This document shows, piece by piece, positions 15,701 to 23,770 of a stretch of DNA of 64,000 nucleotides (the stretch's first letter is position 1; the number at the start of each line of letters is the position of its first letter). The position numbers and the translations under genes were made by a program. Source of the stretch: Bifidobacterium choloepi (lineage in GTDB: Bacteria > Actinomycetota > Actinomycetes > Actinomycetales > Bifidobacteriaceae); NCBI RefSeq assembly GCF_010667615.1, contig NZ_VYSG01000003.1, positions 186,001-250,000 of the forward strand, written 5' to 3'. Under the pieces are notes generated by a model. That model was given only the letters and a program-made list of their open reading frames with translations. It was not told the DNA's origin and ran no database searches.

Positions 15701-17573
15701 CGAACAGAAGAGCCTGCTCGTCGCGCTGACGCGCGCGACTGCGCAGGTGCGCATCGGGGCGGTGCTGGACGATGCCGCCGTGCCGTCGGATTTCCTGTAC
15801 GGCTACCTGCCCGAATGGTTCGACCGCGACCGCGACGCCGACCCGGACTCGAGGCAGTACACGATGCCGGGGCAGCTTCCCGCGAATGACAGCGAAAAGA
15901 CCGGCGCCCTGGACGCGGACATGCGCGGACTGGTGGCCATGGCGCGAAGCATTCTCGCGACGGCGGATCCAGAGTCCCCGGAGGCTGTCGATGCGGCCCG
16001 GACGCTGGCATTGCTGGTGGCCAACGGCGTGACGGAAGCCAATCCCTCGACGTGGCCGTTCACGGACAATCGCGGCACCGTCGATGAAGTGACGCCTCCG
16101 GAACCGGAGGATGGAGCGCAAGCCGCTCAGGTCGGGGTGCCGACAGCCAGGTGGCCCGACCCGTTTGCGGCCGGCACCATTCATTCGCGCGGCGGCATGG
16201 CGGGCGAATCGTCCAGCCATGGTAGCGATGACACGGCGCACCGGCCGCGGATCGTGACCTTGTCGCCGTCGCAGGTGGACAGCATCTGGAATTGTCCGGT
16301 GTGCTGGATGCTCGACAAGCAGTTCTCGGGGCCGCAGGCGTCGAATGTCTCGTCGGATTTCGGCACGCTGCTGCACGCCGTCGCCGAGTTCGGCTCGGCG
16401 CAGGGCTACGACCGGCTCGAGTTCCTCGAGCGGGTCGACGCCGACGATGACGTGGAGGGCGTCACGAGCGAGACGCACGTCGAGCGGCGCGTCGACGAGG
16501 CGACCGACGGCATGTTCGACTACTACCGGACACTGCGCAAGGATCCGCTCGAGATCGACGACCTCGAGGAGCGCCATCGCATGGTCCGGCGCGACGAGCG
16601 CGCCCGCGACGCCATCCGCCATGTCGCCGAATACTTCGTGCGCGCGAACACGGCATCGTATCCGCTACGCAACACCGAGAACTTCTCCGCCGGCGTGCTC
16701 GAGGAGGTCGGCGACGAGATGCCGTTCGCGGCGCGCTTCTCGCTGCAGGACATCGCCGACGCCTACAACGCCGTGCCGCTCGTGCGGCAGCCGCTGACCG
16801 CCGCCAACATGCGCGCGCTGCTCGGTGTCTTCGTCGGCGCGCAGAAACCCGGCGACTGGCCGGACGGCATGGCCGACGACCTCGAGATCCGGCTGACCGG
16901 ACGCATCGACCGCATGGAACGGCGGCGCGACGGCGACGGGGCCGAACACGTGCGGCTCGTCGACTACAAGACCGGCTTCAAGCCGGGCGCGGCCGTCACG
17001 TTCGACGACCTGCAGCTGGTCTGCTACCAGCTCGGCCTCGCGTTCCCGGAGAGCGCGCACCGGCGCGGCACGGCGGCGCTGGCCGCCATGCCACCGCTGT
17101 CCGGGGCGATGCTGTTCCACGTCATGGCCGACGAATTCCCGGCGCCATATGGCAGGACGGAGAAGACGATGGCGGCCGAATCGTACTTCCAGGAACCGCT
17201 GTTCCGCGGCGGTGCGCTCAACGTCATGCCGATGACGCCGCGCGCCGGCGTCAAGTCGATTCCCGCCGAGTTCCGCTCCGTCGACGTGCCGATGCCGGAA
17301 GGACTGAACGAACAGCAGTGGGCCGAGTTCATGCAGCTGTTCGGCCACAACGGCGACTCGATGGCGGCCTGGGCGCTCGCGATGATCGCGCGCGTGTTCT
17401 ACGCGGCGGCCGCGAGCGTCTCCGACAGCGTCGTCGCCGAGCCGCAGGCCGGCCATCTGCTCTACTGCCAGCGCAAGTCGCCGCTGAGCAACGTTTGCCC
17501 GGCGTGCGGCGAGAAACTCGCGACCGTCTACGAGACGATCGAGAATCCGCACCGGCTCGGGTCGGGGCAATGA
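12711..17573 (+). CDS. adnA: AdnA/AddB-like subunit of a RecBCD-type helicase-nuclease
   Basis: This large protein (1620 residues) should pair with the next gene to resect double-strand breaks for recombination. Seen: a Walker A motif GAPCSGKT (about 24-31); a Walker B region reading VIVDDFQD (about 329-336) where active UvrD proteins have DEYQD or DEFQD; a motif III-like block AGNPDESVQTFRGSYPDF; and a C-terminal RecB-type nuclease with VRLVDYKTGF (about 1417) and YQLG. Cysteines CPVC (about 1195) and CQRKSPLSNVCPACG at the end match the split iron-sulfur cluster of AddB-type nucleases. Many Ala/Gly/Ser linkers, some containing GNDSS, make it longer than mycobacterial homologues of about 1050 residues. 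GGAAGGGG precedes the ATG. The degenerate Walker B suggests a weaker or structural motor. AddB-like is an equally fair name. Confidence 0.85.
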   Translation: MERTTTERPEAARATEQTTVLVTGAPCSGKTEAAYRLMLGEIGRHGESRVVMCVPDRQTADRLSDRLIRDLHVVSQARPVTTLNALAFRIVTDYGKATGKPLPRLLNGAEQDAMLRRVLATHVAEAERGEAGDCATCRLLADYFASADWSRIVLDGSVSGAAAGSASGAGAAVGAAGMAGTPVATGESSHVRDTASMFVAGISDMFVDQLRDMLARIDETSGGDGLDEDAFLAAVGNQGLRGDRLRIQWRLAFALRREYLAAVRRRYPHEYRLDASQLLAQGAHLVRMLAAGGDGTGKDSAGAAPSGSAAGSAIGGTADGTIASVLPKAVIVDDFQDVTLAGLAFLEALADAGVELALAGNPDESVQTFRGSYPDFLFREARRRLRAEPLRLPYRPLVDGSIGNDSSAETTAETTGNADAAGIVPDNADADRTLLIDDLKEQVRQMEAAEREGSADVLPEEEHEPTMLETVAARVSLSIAAQEPTDVAMPNRPGKMPAFPGSYPIARLADDDPRRRDGTVRAALYRSSREQLDDIVWQCKTLHLDPATATPWNDMAVVMHDNAAIRELGERLRRDGVPVRYSSVTQPLADEPFVRALFALIELAELRNDGLASRLGSPAMKNDSSDEGGARTAGAAVHRGMTMRQLAKYVRTRVQAIAESPLVAAGATRHAAGAPLRPETIDTTMRSLEALASLVAGNEQATEAAGTTAEGALVPKLIGEWDDLKATLAGDEADAGNDGATVTVDESLIDSEAGENDLPFGRDAMLLMLAAGDGAMTADGTADSASAAGSAAGGAADTPESDVLAAIEAVVGSRSAASQADAYAHLWKLVGDVAGELRRLDDPAPQYALFAAWQAAGVAERWQEEALFNTPAGRAANDRLDVAMRLFAYAEGAAGTPDVDTFIEQVRQLNIQADSLAKTAPVDQAVTLTTPAGAAGRHWPVVWLPGVQQGTWPNLATRNTMFGGEDLVDIRLYGTLDSGREVATGLKDLALRKTLADEQKSLLVALTRATAQVRIGAVLDDAAVPSDFLYGYLPEWFDRDRDADPDSRQYTMPGQLPANDSEKTGALDADMRGLVAMARSILATADPESPEAVDAARTLALLVANGVTEANPSTWPFTDNRGTVDEVTPPEPEDGAQAAQVGVPTARWPDPFAAGTIHSRGGMAGESSSHGSDDTAHRPRIVTLSPSQVDSIWNCPVCWMLDKQFSGPQASNVSSDFGTLLHAVAEFGSAQGYDRLEFLERVDADDDVEGVTSETHVERRVDEATDGMFDYYRTLRKDPLEIDDLEERHRMVRRDERARDAIRHVAEYFVRANTASYPLRNTENFSAGVLEEVGDEMPFAARFSLQDIADAYNAVPLVRQPLTAANMRALLGVFVGAQKPGDWPDGMADDLEIRLTGRIDRMERRRDGDGAEHVRLVDYKTGFKPGAAVTFDDLQLVCYQLGLAFPESAHRRGTAALAAMPPLSGAMLFHVMADEFPAPYGRTEKTMAAESYFQEPLFRGGALNVMPMTPRAGVKSIPAEFRSVDVPMPEGLNEQQWAEFMQLFGHNGDSMAAWALAMIARVFYAAAASVSDSVVAEPQAGHLLYCQRKSPLSNVCPACGEKLATVYETIENPHRLGSGQ

Positions 17574-17679
17574 CGGGCCGGAGCCGCTGCGTGAAACATG
17601 CGCGACGCGGCGTGAAACATCTGCACTATGCCGTGAACCACACACGACAAGCGTGAACCAGGACGGACAGGAAGCAAGC

Positions 17680-20600
17680 ATGGTCAAGAAGACTCCGTCG
17701 CCCGAGCAGGCGACGATCATCGACGCCGACGTCGACGACGACATTCTCGTCGTCGCCGGCGCCGGCAGCGGCAAGACATTCACGATGACCGAGCGGATCA
17801 TCCGGCTCATCAACTCCGGCGTGCCGCCGCAGCACATCCTCGGCCTGACGTTCACGAAGAAGGCCGCCGCCGAGCTGCTCGGCAGGGTGTCGGCCGCCGT
17901 CGCGAAGAACAGGAGCGGCAACGATTCGCACGACGGGAACGATTCTCACGGAGACGATTCGTACGGTGGCGGTTCGCCGTCCGGTTCCGCCGGCGCGGCC
18001 GCGAACCGCGACCCCGGCGCCGCGTTCCTGCAGCCGGACGTCATGACGTACGACGCGTTCTTCCAGCAGATCGTGCGCCAGTACGGCCTGCTCGTCGGCT
18101 TCGACCAGGGCGCCCAGCCGCTCAGCGAGGCCGGCGCCGCGCAGCTCATCGCCGACGTGCTCGACGAGCACTACGATCTCGTCATCGGCGCCGACGTCGA
18201 CCTCGGCGCGATGGACACGATCATCTACGACACGCATGCGCTGTCCGACGCGATCGCGACGGCGATGATCGGCCCCGACTGCGACAGCTACGACGCCGCG
18301 ATCCGGAAAATCCGCGAATGGGACGCCGCGTGGCTGGCGAAACTGAACGACGTCATCGGCGAGCGCGACCTGCCGATGGAACCGCCGGAGAAACCCCGCG
18401 TGCGGCCGGGCGCCACGCCGCCGAAACGCAAGGCGAAGGAGAGCGACGCCGCGTACGGCAAGCGGTACCGCGAATGGGAGGACAAGCGCGCGCTGCTCGA
18501 CCATTACGAAGCCGACAAGCTCGAGGCCGAGGCGTGGAACCACGCCGGCGAGATGCGCGAGACGGTACGGAAGCGCGAGATCCTGCTCACGTTCGTGGAA
18601 CTGTTCTGCCAGGCCAAGCGCGAGCGCCACATGGCCGAGTTCTCCGACTTCACCGTCGCCGCGCTGCAGCTCGTCACGCGCTTCCCGTCGATCGGCGCGC
18701 GCTACCGGGCCCGCTATTCGCAGGTGCTGCTCGACGAATACCAGGACACGTCCACGACGCAGGCGTCGCTGCTCGCCGCGCTGTTCCACGCGTCGCCGAC
18801 CGACCGCAGCGCCATCACGGCCGTCGGCGACCCGTTCCAGTCGATCTACGCGTGGCGCGGCGCGAGCCCCGGCGCGTTCCGCATGCTGCAGGGCGCGCTG
18901 GACATGCCGGCCAACGAGGAGCCGCTGCCGATCTCGGTCACCAGGCGCAACTCGCGGCTCGTGCTCGAGGCCGCCAACAACCTCACGGCGAACCTGCGTG
19001 CCGTGCCGAAGCGCGAGGGCAGCGCGTCGACGAGCGAAGTCGACGTCAGGCCGCTGAGCACGGTGCCGGACGCGCCGCGCGGCACGCTCGGCGTGCTGTC
19101 GTACGTCACGTTCGAGCAGCAGCTCGACGGCGTCGTGCGGTTCTGCAAGCAGGCGATCTACGAACATCGCAAGCGCGTCGCCGCCGGCCTGCAGCCGGAA
19201 GGCAAGGCGCCGTACGTCGCCGTGCTGTTCCGCTCGAAGTCGGCGATGGGCGCCTACCGTCGCGCGCTCGAGGACGCCGGACTGAAGGCGCAGGTCGTCG
19301 GCTACTCGGCCCTGCTCGAACGCCCCGAAATCGTCGACATCGTCGCGTTGCTCAAGTCGGTCGCGTTCCACCGCGACGCGGCGCCGCTGCTGCGCCTGCT
19401 CGCCACGCCGCGCTACGGGCTCGACGCGCACGACCTGCGCGCGCTCGCCGCGCTCGCCGCCGGCGTCAACGACGACTACCGCTACCGCGTGCTCGCGCAG
19501 GCCGGCATCGTGCCCGCCACCGGCCCCGACGACGAGGAGATCCCCGTCGCCGACCGCCGCGCCGCCGTGCGCGAGCACCGCAACGAGGTGCCGAACGCGA
19601 TCTTCCTGCCGGACGTCATGCTGCGCGACGACCTGCCGGCACTGCTCGCCGACAGCTTCGTCAGCCCGGCCGGCCAGCTGTCGATCCTGCGCTGCGCCGA
19701 GGCGATGCGTTCGGTCGCCGCGGCCCGCTACGGCTCGATCGTCGAGGCCGTCCGCGTGGCCGCCGAGGCGCTCGGCCTCGACATCGACGCCGTCGTGGCC
19801 GCGTCAATCGGCCGGGGCGAAGCAGTCGCCGAAGCCACGCGACTGAAGGCGCCGGTCGAATCGTTCATCCGGCTCGTCGGCACGTACCGCGACGAAATCG
19901 CCGGCTCCCAGCGGCCGACGCTCGCCGGCTTCCTCGCCTGGACCGACTCGATCGTCCGGCTCGACGACGACGGCGCCGACTACGCGCCCGACGAGACCGT
20001 CGACGTCGTGCTGCTGACCATCCACAAGGCGAAGGGCCTCGAGTGGGACGCCGTCGCCGTCGTCGACATGTCCCAGCGGCAGCTCGAGAACGGCGGACTC
20101 AAGGTGGCCGTCGACGATCCCGCCGACCTCGTCGTCGCGACGCCGGGCACCGGACTGCGCTCGCGGATGCGCGGCCACGTCGACGCCGCGCTGCGCGACG
20201 AGGCCGAACGCAGGCTCGACGACGACTACCAGCGCAAGATGGACGCCTACGACGCCGCCGTCGCCGACGGCAGGAAGGCACGCAAGCCGTCGGCGCCGAA
20301 GCTTAGGGACTCCGACATCCGCGAGGCCGGCGGCGCCGACTTTCTCGCGGCGGTGCGGCCGGCGGTGGCCGGGGGAGCGGGACACGATTCCTCCGCGGGA
20401 ATCGTGCCCGAATGGCTGCCCGGCAACCAGACCGGCGACGTCCACGACCGCGACGACCGCGACGAGCTGTGGCACGACGTCATCCGCTGGACGCCGCCGA
20501 CGTACGCCGAGTCGATCAAGTCGTGGCTCGACCTGCCGACTGAGGTACCGGCGCCGATCCGCGTCGACGCGGCGATCATGCCGAAGTTCCCGCCGGACAT

Positions 20601-22380
20601 GGAGGAGGGCGAGGATCCGGTCGAGGCGCTCGAATCGTTCGACGGGATCGAGGCGATCGACGACGCCGTCCGCGGCACGATGCGCCCGTCGGCCGCGAAG
20701 GAGCAGGGGCTCACCGACGACGACATGGCGGCGTGGCCGCTGACGCAGGAGGAGGAGTACGGGCGCAAGGCGCACGCCGAGGAGCGACGGCTCATGTACG
20801 TCGCGCTGACGAGGGCGCGCTACGAGGCGCTACTGACGACGTCGGCGACGAACACGCGCACGCGCGACGTGCTGCTGCACGGCGGCACGGTGCCGGCCGG
20901 CACGAAGCCGTCGGCGTTCTGGGACGAGGTCGTGCTGTCGATGATGACGCCCGACGTCGCCGACGAACCGACGAACCTGAATGTTCCCGACGGCGACGAA
21001 GTCGCCGGCTGGTTCGCGGCGCATCCCGGCGAGCTGCCGCCGGCCGACGTCGTCTTCACGCCGGCGGCGCTCGGCTTGCCGACGCCCGACGGCTACTTCC
21101 GCGGCGTCGACGCCGCCGAGTTCGAGAACGCCGTCGTCGGCGACGCGTGGAACGCTCCGATCGACATGACGCCGGCGAGCGCCGGCATGCGCTGGCCGCT
21201 GCCGCTGTCCGCGCCGATCACGGAGGCGCTCGACCGGTCCGCCGACGACGTCCGCCGGCAGATGGCGGCGCTCGACGTCGTCGCGGCGGCCGCCGCGAGC
21301 GGCCTCGACGCGGCGCAGGCGAGCCGCTTCCTGCCGGCGAGCTGGCACGATTCGTCGTCTGGCGGGACGACTGCGGAAGCCGGCGCCGGAAGCGGAACGG
21401 ACGCCGGGGCCGCGGACGGCATGCGGTCCGGCACCGGGACACCGACGCTGCTCGACCGCGCGATGCGGCTGCTGGCCGACCGCGACCTCGGGCCGGCCGC
21501 CGGCATGACGCCGGCGCAGGTCGACGCCGCCGTCGAGCGGATGGCGCGGCAGGCGCTGAGCCGCCAGCGGCTGACCGTCACGAAGCTGCAGGCGAGCTCC
21601 GGTCAGATGGAGGACGACAGGCGGCGCGAATTCTTCCGCGGCGTCGTGCGTCCGATCCCGACGGTCTCGTCGCCCGCCGCCGAAGCCGGCACCCGTTTCC
21701 ACGCCTGGGCCGAACAGTTCCTCGAGGCGGGCACCGGTGACATGTTTGGCGGGCGGTTTATCTCCCGCGAGACGATGCTTGCCGATCTCGACGAAAAGCT
21801 TGTCCCGACTCCCTCCCCGGAGGGAGTCGGGGAGCGCGAAGCGCGACTCGGCCGGAGTTCCCGGGCGGACGCGGACCGCGAGCTGCTCGAGTGGGAGCGC
21901 CGGCTCGCGTCCTCGCGCTGGGCGCGTCGCCGGCTCCACGGCGCCGAGCAATCGATCGTCATGGAGGTGCGCGTGCCGACGGCCGACGGCGGCGTCAAGA
22001 CGCAGATCATGCCCGGCAAGCTCGACGCCGTCTTCGTCGGCGGACTGGACGACGATCTGGACGGCACGCGGGCCCGGGAGCGCGGTGGCGGTGATGCGGA
22101 CGAATCGTTCCAGTCAAGGCTGTTCACAATCGTCGACTGGAAGACCGGTCGCCGGCCGACGAAGCCGGCCGACATCGCCGCGAAGCTCAGGCAGCTCGAC
22201 TACTACCGCCTGCTGCTGAGCGAGCAGACGGGCGTGCCGATCGAACAGGTCGACGCGGCGCTCTACTACGTCAGCGAGCCCGACGAATCCCGCCGCGAGC
22301 TGCGCGCGCTGCCGAAGACGAAGGCCGAGATCCTCGCCGACATGGCGCGCGGCATCCCGGACCTGTCCGACAACGACTGA
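17680..22380 (+). CDS. adnB: AdnB/AddA-like UvrD helicase with RecB-type nuclease domain
   Basis: This is the active 3'-5' motor of the presumed AdnAB complex (1566 residues from the ATG at 17680, which has GGAAG upstream; a GTG at 17653 is less likely). Motifs in order: AGAGSGKTFTMTERI (motif I, about 27), LTFTKKAAAELLGRV (Ia), LLDEYQDTSTTQ (II, about 350), AVGDPFQSIYAWRGA (III), LLTIHKAKGLEWDAV (V, about 780) and MYVALTRARYEAL (VI), followed by a nuclease domain with RFHAWAEQF, MPGKLDAVF (about 1445), TIVDWKTGR (about 1484) and QLDYYRLLL. It begins 107 nt after adnA, so the two probably form an operon. A linker near residue 80 has three GATTC words in 41 bp. A 51-bp dispersed repeat is inserted in frame at 21808-21858. 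Confidence 0.88.
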   Translation: MVKKTPSPEQATIIDADVDDDILVVAGAGSGKTFTMTERIIRLINSGVPPQHILGLTFTKKAAAELLGRVSAAVAKNRSGNDSHDGNDSHGDDSYGGGSPSGSAGAAANRDPGAAFLQPDVMTYDAFFQQIVRQYGLLVGFDQGAQPLSEAGAAQLIADVLDEHYDLVIGADVDLGAMDTIIYDTHALSDAIATAMIGPDCDSYDAAIRKIREWDAAWLAKLNDVIGERDLPMEPPEKPRVRPGATPPKRKAKESDAAYGKRYREWEDKRALLDHYEADKLEAEAWNHAGEMRETVRKREILLTFVELFCQAKRERHMAEFSDFTVAALQLVTRFPSIGARYRARYSQVLLDEYQDTSTTQASLLAALFHASPTDRSAITAVGDPFQSIYAWRGASPGAFRMLQGALDMPANEEPLPISVTRRNSRLVLEAANNLTANLRAVPKREGSASTSEVDVRPLSTVPDAPRGTLGVLSYVTFEQQLDGVVRFCKQAIYEHRKRVAAGLQPEGKAPYVAVLFRSKSAMGAYRRALEDAGLKAQVVGYSALLERPEIVDIVALLKSVAFHRDAAPLLRLLATPRYGLDAHDLRALAALAAGVNDDYRYRVLAQAGIVPATGPDDEEIPVADRRAAVREHRNEVPNAIFLPDVMLRDDLPALLADSFVSPAGQLSILRCAEAMRSVAAARYGSIVEAVRVAAEALGLDIDAVVAASIGRGEAVAEATRLKAPVESFIRLVGTYRDEIAGSQRPTLAGFLAWTDSIVRLDDDGADYAPDETVDVVLLTIHKAKGLEWDAVAVVDMSQRQLENGGLKVAVDDPADLVVATPGTGLRSRMRGHVDAALRDEAERRLDDDYQRKMDAYDAAVADGRKARKPSAPKLRDSDIREAGGADFLAAVRPAVAGGAGHDSSAGIVPEWLPGNQTGDVHDRDDRDELWHDVIRWTPPTYAESIKSWLDLPTEVPAPIRVDAAIMPKFPPDMEEGEDPVEALESFDGIEAIDDAVRGTMRPSAAKEQGLTDDDMAAWPLTQEEEYGRKAHAEERRLMYVALTRARYEALLTTSATNTRTRDVLLHGGTVPAGTKPSAFWDEVVLSMMTPDVADEPTNLNVPDGDEVAGWFAAHPGELPPADVVFTPAALGLPTPDGYFRGVDAAEFENAVVGDAWNAPIDMTPASAGMRWPLPLSAPITEALDRSADDVRRQMAALDVVAAAAASGLDAAQASRFLPASWHDSSSGGTTAEAGAGSGTDAGAADGMRSGTGTPTLLDRAMRLLADRDLGPAAGMTPAQVDAAVERMARQALSRQRLTVTKLQASSGQMEDDRRREFFRGVVRPIPTVSSPAAEAGTRFHAWAEQFLEAGTGDMFGGRFISRETMLADLDEKLVPTPSPEGVGEREARLGRSSRADADRELLEWERRLASSRWARRRLHGAEQSIVMEVRVPTADGGVKTQIMPGKLDAVFVGGLDDDLDGTRARERGGGDADESFQSRLFTIVDWKTGRRPTKPADIAAKLRQLDYYRLLLSEQTGVPIEQVDAALYYVSEPDESRRELRALPKTKAEILADMARGIPDLSDND
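21808..21858 (-). repeat. Family-F double hairpin inserted in frame inside adnB
   Basis: Read on the minus strand, this 51-nt segment starts ACTCCGGCCGAGTCGCGC and ends CCGGGGAGGGAGT, with two adjacent hairpins (GCGCTTCGCGC and CTCCCTCCGGGGAGGGAG). Its layout and ends match the intergenic copies at 27350, 27401 and 50491. Being 17 codons long it keeps the adnB frame, adding a linker just before the nuclease domain. Confidence 0.7.
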
Positions 22381-22427
22381 CCCGGTTGCGCCCCGGCGTG
22401 ACAGCGTCCCGGCGTGACAGCGCCCCG

Positions 22428-22600
22428 GCGTGAGACAGCTGTCAACTTGTCTGCAAAACTGGCAGTTGCCTCACGCTGCCGTTGCCTACGCGTGAGGACA
22501 TTGCCAAATCGACCCTGAAATTGGCGGGTGCCTCACGCTAGGTGGCCGTTAGCGTGAGGCACCCGCCAGCATTGGGTAATTCCTGTCAACTGTCTCACGC
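22428..22600. repeat. Phased palindrome array B2: three 49-nt units every 62 bp
   Basis: Units occupy 22428-22476, 22490-22538 and 22552-22600, with starts exactly 62 bp apart and 13-nt spacers TGCCGTTGCCTAC and TAGGTGGCCGTTA. Each begins GCGTGAG and ends CTCACGC with further pairing inside. Arm sequence and spacing equal array B1 before adnA. Before the array, CCCGGCGTGACAGCG is repeated twice, which may be decayed arms. The array fills the gap between adnB and the acetyltransferase gene. Confidence 0.88.
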
Positions 22601-22768
22601 TCAGCGGCAAACCGGAACGCATGAAGCGGCCCGGAACGTCACATGCGACGGTCCGGAGGGGAGAAAGCGGTGAAATCTCGCGAGGAACATGACTAGACTG
22701 GGCGTCAACATGGGGGCGTGGGCCGCGGCATGGTGCCGCATTGTCGCATTGTCGAAAGGGGAGCAGCG

Positions 22769-23551
22769 ATGGGCGCATGGGACGTGACGAATGGCTGGGA
22801 TGACGGGTCGGTCATGTACCGGCCGGTGGAATGGGGCGACGTCGACGCGGTGGCCGACGCGTTCGAGGCGACGTGGCCGCAGCGGCCGCCGCTCGGCGGC
22901 ACGCCGACGGGACTGCTGGTCTCGCGCTACTTCACGCTCCACTACTTCGCGCTGACGACGGAAGGCCGCGTCGGCCTCGTCGCCGGCGACGGCGTCGACG
23001 AGACGGTCGCCGGCACGCTCGACGACGAGGACTTCGCCGGCGTGACGCTCGTGCGCCGGGTCGGCCAGCCGCAGCTGTTCCCGCAGGCCGTCGCCGAAAT
23101 GGAGGACCTGAAGAAGCTCATCGGGGCGAATCCGGCCGGCGCGGCGGCGCTGGCGAGAATGGAGCATTTCTTCGCGATCGAGGGGATGCTCGAGGCCGAC
23201 AGCGACGTCGACCTGACGTCCGACACCGAGCTCGAGCTGTTCCTCGTCGGGCCGGCGGCGCGCGGCCGCGGCGTCGGCGGCGCGCTGTGGCGGCAGTTCC
23301 TCGCCGACCTGACCGATGCCGGCGTGCGCAACTTCTTCCTGCACACCGACTCCGGCTGCGACTACGCATTCTACGAACGGCATGGCCTGACGCGCGTTGC
23401 CGAACGGCTGCACGCCGACCATCCGGAAGACCTCGAGTTCCTCGGCGTCACCGGGCCGGTCGACGAGGGACCGCAGGAGGTTCCGCTGGCCGACGACCAG
23501 TTCATCTACCGCGGCGACGTGGCGCGGGTTGCAGGCGGCGCCGGCGCCTAG
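22769..23551 (+). CDS. GNAT-family N-acetyltransferase, substrate unknown
   Basis: GNAT enzymes move an acetyl group from acetyl-CoA to an amine. The 260-residue protein has the core motif A, LFLVGPAARGRGVGGALWRQF (RGRGVGGAL binds the CoA pyrophosphate, about 165-175), and the following motif B, FFLHTDSGCDYAFYERHGL, with the Tyr commonly used as general acid. The N-terminal half is variable and matches nothing I can name. The ATG at 22769 has GGGGAG upstream and is preferred over an in-frame upstream start at 22718. It stands alone after array B2. The acceptor could be a small molecule or a protein. Confidence 0.85.
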   Translation: MGAWDVTNGWDDGSVMYRPVEWGDVDAVADAFEATWPQRPPLGGTPTGLLVSRYFTLHYFALTTEGRVGLVAGDGVDETVAGTLDDEDFAGVTLVRRVGQPQLFPQAVAEMEDLKKLIGANPAGAAALARMEHFFAIEGMLEADSDVDLTSDTELELFLVGPAARGRGVGGALWRQFLADLTDAGVRNFFLHTDSGCDYAFYERHGLTRVAERLHADHPEDLEFLGVTGPVDEGPQEVPLADDQFIYRGDVARVAGGAGA

Positions 23552-23598
23552 TATATTGGCCCGGGACGCGGCGGCTGCCAGGACTCGGCGGCAGGCGC

Positions 23599-23671
23599 GG
23601 ACCCCGGCGACGAGGACCCCGGTAACGGCTCTCCGGCGATGAGGACCCCGGCAATGGCTCTCCGGCAACGA
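23599..23671. repeat. 29-bp tandem repeat before the MFS gene
   Basis: Two copies of AGGACCCCGG followed by AAYGGCTCTCCGGC run from 23613 and 23642 (29-bp step), with a partial copy before them at 23599. The repeat lies in the 219-bp gap between the acetyltransferase and the MFS transporter. Confidence 0.65.
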
Positions 23672-23770
23672 CGGCCCCGGTCATAACGGCCGCCCGACCA
23701 CGACGACATCGCGCGGCGGAAGCATGCGCGGCGTGCCGTGGCATCCAATCCGCAGGAGCGAGTAGGCCCC

